Shown here piece after piece: positions 1-4,833 of a stretch of 8,428 nt of DNA. Location: assembly GCA_023424585.1 (NCBI GenBank), contig JAFADT010000874.1:1-8428 (forward strand), in the 5' to 3' direction. The translations under genes were made by a program, and so were the position numbers. The DNA is from Pseudomonadota bacterium. GTDB taxonomy: Bacteria > Myxococcota > Myxococcia > Myxococcales > Myxococcaceae. Within the stretch, counting starts at the first letter, position 1. Every line of letters begins with the position of its first letter. The notes beneath the pieces are model-generated. The model saw only the letters and a program-made list of their open reading frames with translations. It was not told the DNA's origin and did no database searches.

Positions 1-1481
1 GTGCTGGTGCGGCGGCGCGGCGGCGGAGGCGCGGGGACGGGCTCCGTCTCCAGATCCTCGTCCGGAGGCGGCAGGCGCGTGCGCTCGTCATCCTCCAGGT
101 CCATGCGCTGCACGCCCGAGCGCGAGCGCATGGGCGGCTCCGACACCGGAGCGCCGCGCGACATCGTGCGCCGGGGCGGCGGGACGTCGTCCACGGCCTG
201 GCTGCGCAGGTCCGAGCGCGAGTTGGTGCGGGCGATCTGCGTCGCGTTCGGGTTGCTAGTGGACGTGCCGCGCCGGGCCACCGGCTCCGACACGCTGGAG
301 CGGCGCCGGGGCTGCGGCTCCACGCCGGTGAGCGACGGCGCGTCGTATTCGTTCGGGTCCTCCGCCAGCGCGGGCGACATGCCCGTCGCGCGGCGGGGCG
401 CGGACCCCGTGCGGGTGGCGCCGCCGCGCGAGCGCTCGCGCGACTGCGAAGGCGACTCGCCCGGCGGGGCATCCCAGCTCATGTCCGGGGGCGGCCGGGG
501 CGGCGAGGTGTTGGAGTCCTCGCCCGTGGGCATGAACTGCTGCTGCTTGCGCTCCTCGTCCAGGCGCTCCGCGAAGAGCGTCTTCATCAGCTCCGAGATC
601 TGACCGGGGGTGACCAGCCAGCGCTCGTTGACGAGCAGCTCCTCCAGCGCCGTCTGGAACTCGCGCGCGTTGTCGTAGCGGTCGTCCGCGTTCTTGGCGA
701 GCGCGCGCATCACCACGTGGTCCATGTCCCGGGGCACGTCGGCCACCTCGGACGGGGACGGGATGGCGCACTCCATGGCCGCCTGCAGCGTGGCCAGCTC
801 CGATTCCTTCTTGAGCGGCCGGTGCCCGGTGAGCATCTCGTAGAGCACGAGGCCGATGGCGAAGATGTCCGCGCGCCGGTCCAGGTGCTTGCCCGCGGCC
901 TGCTCGGGCGCCATGTACGCGAACTTGCCCTTGATGGCGCCGGACTTCGTCATCGACGCCTGGTCCGCCGCCTTCGCGATGCCGAAGTCCACCAGCTTCA
1001 CGGAACCATCGAAGCTGATCAGGATGTTCTGCGGGCTGATGTCGCGGTGGACCACGTTGAGCGGCTGGCCGCGGTCATCCGTGCGGCTGTGCGCGTAGTA
1101 GAGGCCCTCGCACGCGGCCGCGACGATGCGGATGGCCAGCGGACGGGCGATCCACTGGTTCATGCTGCTGGCCTTGCGCATGACCCGGCCCAGGTCCTCG
1201 CCGTGGATGAACTCCATGGCGATGTAGTAGGTGCCGTTGGCCTCGCCGAATTCGTAGACCTGCGCGATGTTCGGGTGGTTGAAGCGCGCGGCGATCAGCG
1301 CCTCGTTCTTGAACATCTCCACGAACTCGCGGTCCTCCGCGAGGTGCGGGAGGATGCGCTTGACGACGAGCTCCTTCTGGAAGCCCTCGATTCCGGACTG
1401 ACGAGCCAGCCAGACTTCGGCCATGCCGCCCGTGGCGAGCTTCTTGAGGAGCTGGTATTTCCCGAAGGCTTGAGGGTTCAT
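1..1481 (-). CDS. Ser/Thr protein kinase, Hanks type (Pkn-like), C-terminus cut off by window edge
   Basis: Cytoplasmic eukaryotic-type protein kinase: transfers ATP gamma-phosphate to Ser/Thr of target proteins. The frame is open from ATG 1481 to the left edge, giving 493 residues with no stop. The kinase domain covers about residues 9-280: Gly-rich loop LATGGMAEVW (15-24), ATP-anchoring Lys41 in VVKRI, helix-C Glu60, catalytic loop HRDISPQN (145-152, Asp147), DFG (165-167), and APE (191-193). All key residues are present, so it should be active. The HRDISPQN form and the MAPEQ motif are common in myxobacterial Pkn kinases. After about residue 300 the chain becomes a Pro/Arg/Ser-rich, probably disordered tail with a repeated SEP motif; the end, possibly a membrane segment or sensor domain, lies outside the window. 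A GGGGAG ribosome site lies upstream inside a palindrome. Transcribed divergently from the next gene. Family is certain; target and signal are unknown. Confidence 0.96.
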   Translation of the reverse strand, partial: MNPQAFGKYQLLKKLATGGMAEVWLARQSGIEGFQKELVVKRILPHLAEDREFVEMFKNEALIAARFNHPNIAQVYEFGEANGTYYIAMEFIHGEDLGRVMRKASSMNQWIARPLAIRIVAAACEGLYYAHSRTDDRGQPLNVVHRDISPQNILISFDGSVKLVDFGIAKAADQASMTKSGAIKGKFAYMAPEQAAGKHLDRRADIFAIGLVLYEMLTGHRPLKKESELATLQAAMECAIPSPSEVADVPRDMDHVVMRALAKNADDRYDNAREFQTALEELLVNERWLVTPGQISELMKTLFAERLDEERKQQQFMPTGEDSNTSPPRPPPDMSWDAPPGESPSQSRERSRGGATRTGSAPRRATGMSPALAEDPNEYDAPSLTGVEPQPRRRSSVSEPVARRGTSTSNPNATQIARTNSRSDLRSQAVDDVPPPRRTMSRGAPVSEPPMRSRSGVQRMDLEDDERTRLPPPDEDLETEPVPAPPPPRRRTS

Positions 1482-1498
1482 CCCGGGGACTCCCCGGG
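1482..1498 (-). promoter_or_regulatory. Near-perfect palindrome containing the kinase ribosome binding site
   Basis: Directly abutting the kinase ATG is a 17-bp palindrome, CCCGGGGA-G-TCCCCGGG on the minus strand, with one unpaired central base. The only plausible Shine-Dalgarno core for the kinase (GGGGAG) lies in its left arm. In mRNA the arms could pair and hide the ribosome site; in DNA it could be a dimer operator. It may also be chance in GC-rich DNA, so function is inference. Confidence 0.35.
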
Positions 1499-1553
1499 GG
1501 GAGCGGGCTCAGTGGAAGGTGACAGGGCAGCGCATCTTAGGGGACAGCGGCCC

Positions 1554-2591
1554 ATGAGGCAAAGCCGCAAGGACGCCGCACTGGGGTGGGTCGTCGCGAC
1601 CTGCCTGCTGGCCCTGCATGCCGCCGCGGCCCCCGCGCCGGATCAGATCAAGGTGGAGCGCAAGGGAGAGCTGCTCTCCCTGTCCTGGCGGGACGCGGAG
1701 GACCAGCTCCAGGGCGTCCTCACCCCGGCGGTCATCCGCCCTGGAGAGCCGCTGCGGCTGACACTGTCGGTGGGAAACCTCCAGGGCCCGCCGTTCCGGG
1801 GCGCCGTCACGGTCGCGTTCTCCCGCGAGGGCGTGCCCGGCCAGGTGACGCGCACGCTGACGCGCGACGCCGTGGGCTGGAGCACCGAGTTCGTCCCCGA
1901 CGAGGCCGGCGCGTGGGACGTGGACGTGCGCTTCCTCACCACCCGCCCCAAGACGGCGCACGCGCGGTTCACCGTGAGCAAGCCCCCGGTTCCACCCTGG
2001 GTCTGGCGCATCCTGATGGCCATCGCCGGAGGGCTGCTGCTGGCGCGGGTGCTGTACGCCGTCACGCGGCGAGGGGTGACGCCGGAGCACCCCATCCCTC
2101 CCCTGCCCCAGGCCCCGCCTCCGGAGGCCGCGCCCACGGAGTCCGCTGCCGCGACTCCAGCACCCGAGGGAGCCGCGCCCGCACAGCAGGCCGCGGTTCT
2201 GGAAGCTGCACCCGCGCAGGCCGCGGCTCCGGAAACCTCGCCCGCGCCGGCTGCGGTTCCAGAAGCCGCACCCGCGCAGGCCGCCGCGCTGGAAGCCTCC
2301 CGCATGGAGCCTGCGGTTCCGGAAGCCGCACCCGCGCAGACCGCCGCGCTGGAAGCCACCCGCATGGAGCCAGCGCTTCCGCAAGCCGCACCCGAGCGAA
2401 CCGCCGCGCTGGAAGCCTCCCGCATGGAGCCTGCGCTTCCGGAAACCTCGCCCGCACCAGCCGCGGCTCCGGAAACCTCGCCGGTGGAGCCCGCCGCCGC
2501 CCTGCCCCGGGAGACCGATCCGCCCCGGCCTGAAACCGCGGCGACTCCAGCGCCCACCGTGCCGCCGGTGGACCCGCCCGCTGATCGGTAA
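1554..2591 (+). CDS. Membrane-anchored protein: secreted beta-sandwich-like domain, one TM helix, Ala/Pro/Glu repeat tail
   Basis: Family not recognised. The protein has 345 residues. A Sec-type signal peptide covers about 1-26 (basic RQSRK start, hydrophobic core, AAA before the likely cut). Residues about 30-142 form a compact beta-rich domain: hydrophobic/polar alternation, GEPLRLTLSVGN, and a closing DEAGAWDVDVRF strand, loosely like FixH/YtkA-type or Ig-like periplasmic domains. A TM helix spans about 149-170 with flanking WR and TRR, placing the tail in the cytoplasm by the positive-inside rule. Residues 180-345 are Pro/Ala/Glu-rich, including ten decamer repeats (215-314). Start ATG 1554 is chosen because an AGGGGA site sits 9 nt upstream; GTG 1512 is a weaker alternative and would spoil the signal peptide. 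It is divergent from the kinase, so co-function (extracytoplasmic sensing plus kinase, or a kinase target) is possible but unproven. Confidence 0.85.
   Translation: MRQSRKDAALGWVVATCLLALHAAAAPAPDQIKVERKGELLSLSWRDAEDQLQGVLTPAVIRPGEPLRLTLSVGNLQGPPFRGAVTVAFSREGVPGQVTRTLTRDAVGWSTEFVPDEAGAWDVDVRFLTTRPKTAHARFTVSKPPVPPWVWRILMAIAGGLLLARVLYAVTRRGVTPEHPIPPLPQAPPPEAAPTESAAATPAPEGAAPAQQAAVLEAAPAQAAAPETSPAPAAVPEAAPAQAAALEASRMEPAVPEAAPAQTAALEATRMEPALPQAAPERTAALEASRMEPALPETSPAPAAAPETSPVEPAAALPRETDPPRPETAATPAPTVPPVDPPADR
2196..2495 (+). repeat. In-frame 30-bp minisatellite (ten units) with 60-bp higher-order repeats
   Basis: Encodes residues 215-314 of the preceding protein as ten 10-residue units of three kinds: VPEAAPAQAA-like, ALEASRMEPA-like and APETSPAPAA-like. 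The middle units alternate to form three 60-bp repeats at 2262-2321, 2322-2381 and 2382-2441. By eye, copies 1 and 2 match at 56/60 bases and copies 2 and 3 at 54/60. All lengths are multiples of three, so copy-number change would keep the frame. The tail is probably an extended or helical spacer; the periodic Arg-Met-Glu-Pro is its only charged or large-residue feature. Confidence 0.85.
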
Positions 2592-2635
2592 CACCGCCCT
2601 TCTTACAGTCCAGCGTTACAGCCTTGTCCCAGCGC

Positions 2636-2655
2636 GGGAGGGAAAAAACCTTCCC
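2636..2655 (+). terminator. Hairpin with A6 loop after the membrane-protein gene (possible terminator)
   Basis: GGGAGGG (2636-2642) pairs with CCTTCCC (2649-2655), 7 bp with one G:U, around a loop of six A. It lies 44 bp after the stop codon and before the sigma-54 promoter, where a terminator is expected. There is no U-run afterwards, so it is not a textbook intrinsic terminator; in high-GC genomes that is common. Confidence 0.4.
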
Positions 2656-2666
2656 ACGTTGGGTCT

Positions 2667-2700
2667 CGTCACGGCCACGTCACGGGGCACCCGTCCCGTG
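2667..2700 (+). promoter_or_regulatory. Candidate upstream activator site: 11-bp-phased direct repeat plus dyad
   Basis: CGTCACGG occurs at 2667-2674 and again at 2678-2685, an 11-bp period (one helical turn). The second copy overlaps an inverted repeat, CACGGG (2681-2686) with CCCGTG (2695-2700). Relative to the predicted start at about 2766 this spans -99 to -66, close to the region where sigma-54 enhancer-binding proteins usually bind. Eleven-bp direct repeats also recall Pho boxes, but the half-site does not match CTGTCAT well. Regulator unknown. Confidence 0.4.
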
Positions 2701-2739
2701 CGCCACTCCTGGATGTCCTGCAGTGCACGTCCCTGCCCT

Positions 2740-2755
2740 GGGCACCGGGGTTGCA
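2740..2755 (+). promoter_or_regulatory. Sigma-54 (-24/-12) promoter of the polyphosphate operon
   Basis: GGGCAC (2740-2745), five bases, then TTGCA (2751-2755). The consensus is TGGCAC-N5-TTGC[A/T], so ten of eleven defined bases match and the spacing is exact; the invariant GG (2741-2742) and GC (2753-2754) are present and 12 bp apart. Predicted transcription start is about 2766, giving a leader of about 50 nt before ATG 2816. Its position just upstream of a five-gene operon supports it. Sigma-54 promoters need an ATP-driven enhancer-binding protein, so expression would be tightly signal-dependent. Confidence 0.72.
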
Positions 2756-2815
2756 CGGGGGGGCAGGCAGCAGGTCGATGGGCGTGGGCATTTCCGGGGC
2801 GGGGAGACATCGGGC

Positions 2816-4093
2816 ATGGGCGGGAAGGGACTGGAGGAGAAGGGGTGGCGGCGGGGACTGCTCGTCGCGGTCCTCCTGGGCCTGCCGGCGGTCGCGGGCG
2901 CGGCGCCAGAGCCGGACGAGGACGCGGCGGCGGAGGGCGCGGATCAGCCGCTCCAGGTCTCCGGAGACGACGACGAGAAGGAGCCGGAGGGCGAGTCGGA
3001 GGAAGCGCTGGGCGGCGCGGTGGCGCAGGCGATGCCGGCCGGCTCGCAGGGGCCGGTCTCGGGCACGCCGGAGCAGGTGACGGAGCCAGGCGCGCCAGTG
3101 CCGGACGCGGCGGTGCCGGGCAAGAAGAAGAAGCGCACCGGCCCCAAGGAAGACACGCTGGGCGAGGCGCCAGACGAAGCGGACAAGGCGGACGACAAGG
3201 ACGGCCCCCGGCAGCGGATCCGCGTGTTCGGCCGCGTGTTCGCGCGGGCCGCCGCCGACGAGCGCCAGAAGTACGAGCGCGACCTGGGCATCGAGTCCGC
3301 GCGCGTGGGCGTGGCCGCGTCGCTGTCCAACCTGGAGGCGGAGGTGAGCGCGGATCTCGCCTCCAAGACGATCCTCAAGGACGCGTTCGTGCGGCTGGCG
3401 GATGACGACAAGCGCCTGCGGCTGTACGCGGGCCGCTTCAAGTCGCCCTTCCTCCAGCGCTCGCAGGAGTCGGCGTGGCGGCTGCCCCTCCAGGAGCGCG
3501 GGCTGGTGGAGGACTACCTCACGGAGACGAACGACCTGGGCGGCCGGCGCCTGGGCTTCATGGGCGAGCTGCGCCTGAAGGAAGCGTGGGGCCTGAAGCT
3601 GTCCGCGGGCCTCTTCCAGGGCGGCGAGGACGCGACGGGGAAGCGCCTGAGCGAGGACGGCTCCGCGCGGCTGAGCATCCGCCCGTTCAAGTTCCTCACG
3701 CTGGGCACGAGCACGTACCTGACGCAGGTGATTGACGGGACGAAGCAGTACGCGACGGCGGCGGACGCGGAAGTGACGCTGTGGGGGCTGTCGGTGACGG
3801 GCGAGGCGGCGGCGGGCCGGCTGGCGTTGGGGCCGTTCCGTTCGCAGTCGGTGCTCGCGTACTGGACGGTGCCGGTGGGCCGCGAGGGGTGGGCGGTGCA
3901 GCCGGTGGTGGGGGCGGAGGCGCTGCAGTTGCAGGGCGGCATCCAGGCCCAGGGGCATTCGGTGACGGGGGGCTTCAACGTGTTGTTGGCGGATTCCTTC
4001 AAGGCGCAGGTCCAGGCGGAGCGGGCGCTCCGGCCGGGGGACGTGGCGCCCGCGCTCGAGCTGTCGGTGCAGCTCGCCACCCGCTTCCGGTGA
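2816..4093 (+). CDS. Outer-membrane beta-barrel porin, phosphate-selective OprO/OprP-like
   Basis: Predicted to let phosphate or other anions cross the outer membrane. The protein has 425 residues. Signal peptide about 1-29 (WRRG, hydrophobic core, VAGA cut). Residues 30-130 form a low-complexity linker: first acidic (DDDEKEPEGESEE region), then a basic patch GKKKKR (102-107), then acidic/Lys. The barrel starts near 134 (IRVFGRVFARA) and has alternating amphipathic strands and the OprO/P-type element in which a DAFVRL strand leads to RLYAGRFKSPF (about 189-212), ending in LSVQLATRFR with an aromatic near the C-terminus. ATG 2816 is chosen because GGGGAG lies 9 nt upstream and the signal peptide begins there; the frame is open further upstream but that would precede the promoter. 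First gene of the operon, 8 bp before the polymerase. OprO is linked with polyphosphate/pyrophosphate in Pseudomonas, which fits. Barrel fold is firm; selectivity is inferred. Confidence 0.78.
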   Translation: MGGKGLEEKGWRRGLLVAVLLGLPAVAGAAPEPDEDAAAEGADQPLQVSGDDDEKEPEGESEEALGGAVAQAMPAGSQGPVSGTPEQVTEPGAPVPDAAVPGKKKKRTGPKEDTLGEAPDEADKADDKDGPRQRIRVFGRVFARAAADERQKYERDLGIESARVGVAASLSNLEAEVSADLASKTILKDAFVRLADDDKRLRLYAGRFKSPFLQRSQESAWRLPLQERGLVEDYLTETNDLGGRRLGFMGELRLKEAWGLKLSAGLFQGGEDATGKRLSEDGSARLSIRPFKFLTLGTSTYLTQVIDGTKQYATAADAEVTLWGLSVTGEAAAGRLALGPFRSQSVLAYWTVPVGREGWAVQPVVGAEALQLQGGIQAQGHSVTGGFNVLLADSFKAQVQAERALRPGDVAPALELSVQLATRFR

Positions 4094-4101
4094 GGAGACC
4101 C

Positions 4102-4827
4102 GTGGATCCGATCTCATTCGCGGAAGGCGAAGTGACGAAGCTGCGGCGTGAGTTCAAGCGGGTGCTGGACGCCTCCGACGCCAAGGTGGTGTGCACGCGG
4201 CTGTCGCAGGAGCTGGGGGGCTATCTGTCGCCGCCCACGCGCATCGTGTCGGTGTACTTCGACAAGCCGGGCCACCCGCTGACGCGGCGCGCGCTGCTCA
4301 CGCCGGAGGACTGCCTCAAGGTGAGGACGAAGGAGTACTCGCCGGACGTGGGCGCGGCGGGGCGCGAGCGCGTGGTGCTGGAGGTGAAGCGCGAGCGCGG
4401 CGGCCTGACGCGCAAGCGTCGCGTGTGGGTGCCGCGCGCGGAGCTGGGCCGGGTCCTGAAGGGAGGCGTGAGCCTGTTGCCGCTCATCGCGGGAGGCAGC
4501 CTGACGCCGGTGCTGGCGGTGACGTACCGGCGGCACGTGTACCAGGTGTCGCGGGAGTGGCGCGTGACGGTGGACCGGGACATCGGCTTCCACGCGGTGT
4601 CGCCGGAGCTTGCCTTCTCACCCACGGCGCTGTCGGTGGAGCGGCTGGGGCTGCCCGCGTGGGAGGACTCGAGGGTGGTGGTGGAGGTGAAGCACCTCGG
4701 GGCGTCGTTGCCCGAGTGGCTGGCGGCCCTCAATCCGGGGGGCGCGCTGGCGTACAGCAAGTTCGCGGAGGGCATGGCGCGGGTGCATGCCTTCACAACA
4801 GGTGGCGTTGGGGTCGCAGGGGGTTAG
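4102..4827 (+). CDS. VTC-domain polyphosphate polymerase (CYTH/triphosphate tunnel superfamily)
   Basis: Likely makes polyphosphate from ATP gamma-phosphate in an eight-strand basic tunnel, as yeast Vtc4 does. At 241 residues it is a stand-alone catalytic domain with no SPX or TM part. Tunnel motifs appear in family order: EFKR (17-20), SVYFD (50-54), CLKVRTKEY (71-79), EVKRERGGLTRKRR (94-107), YRRHVY (142-147), WRVTVDRD (153-160), VVVEVKH (192-198), SK (219-220). By family analogy Glu195 is the metal ligand (Vtc4 Glu426) and Lys220 the product-path lysine (Vtc4 Lys458); Lys73, Arg75, Lys96, Arg143/144 and Arg154 bind phosphates. All are present, so activity is expected. Start is GTG 4102, just after the porin stop, with AGGAG (4093-4097) overlapping that stop, which implies translational coupling. 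No membrane segment, so DUF4956 downstream is the likely membrane partner. Polymerising activity is inferred; a tripolyphosphatase role is the alternative. Confidence 0.87.
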   Translation: MDPISFAEGEVTKLRREFKRVLDASDAKVVCTRLSQELGGYLSPPTRIVSVYFDKPGHPLTRRALLTPEDCLKVRTKEYSPDVGAAGRERVVLEVKRERGGLTRKRRVWVPRAELGRVLKGGVSLLPLIAGGSLTPVLAVTYRRHVYQVSREWRVTVDRDIGFHAVSPELAFSPTALSVERLGLPAWEDSRVVVEVKHLGASLPEWLAALNPGGALAYSKFAEGMARVHAFTTGGVGVAGG

Positions 4828-4833
4828 GGCACC

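Noticed and set aside
1..603. Plus-strand open frame of 200 codons
   Set aside because: Lies antisense to the kinase tail; Arg/Gly/Ser-rich composition is typical of a GC-rich shadow frame.
717..1553. Upstream extension of the membrane-protein frame to 717
   Set aside because: It runs antisense through the kinase domain and would bury the signal peptide; the AGGGGA site sets ATG 1554.
1482..1553. Sigma-70-type promoters for the divergent genes (TAAGAT on minus, TGACA on plus)
   Set aside because: No matching partner hexamer at proper spacing, so nothing could be supported.
2196..2495. Regular 30-bp repeats considered as a CRISPR array
   Set aside because: Units are contiguous, without unique spacers, and keep a coding frame.
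1509..2594. Two long minus-strand frames across the repeat-tail gene
   Set aside because: Repeats with 30-bp period keep other frames open; no signal peptide, domain or ribosome site supports them.
2667..2685. Calling the CGTCACGG repeat a true Pho box
   Set aside because: Only the 11-bp phasing fits; the half-site differs from CTGTCAT and it lies far upstream of a sigma-54, not sigma-70, promoter.
2669..4117. Minus-strand 482-codon frame opposite the porin
   Set aside because: Arg/His/Leu-rich shadow; the plus strand has a signal peptide, barrel pattern and operon spacing.
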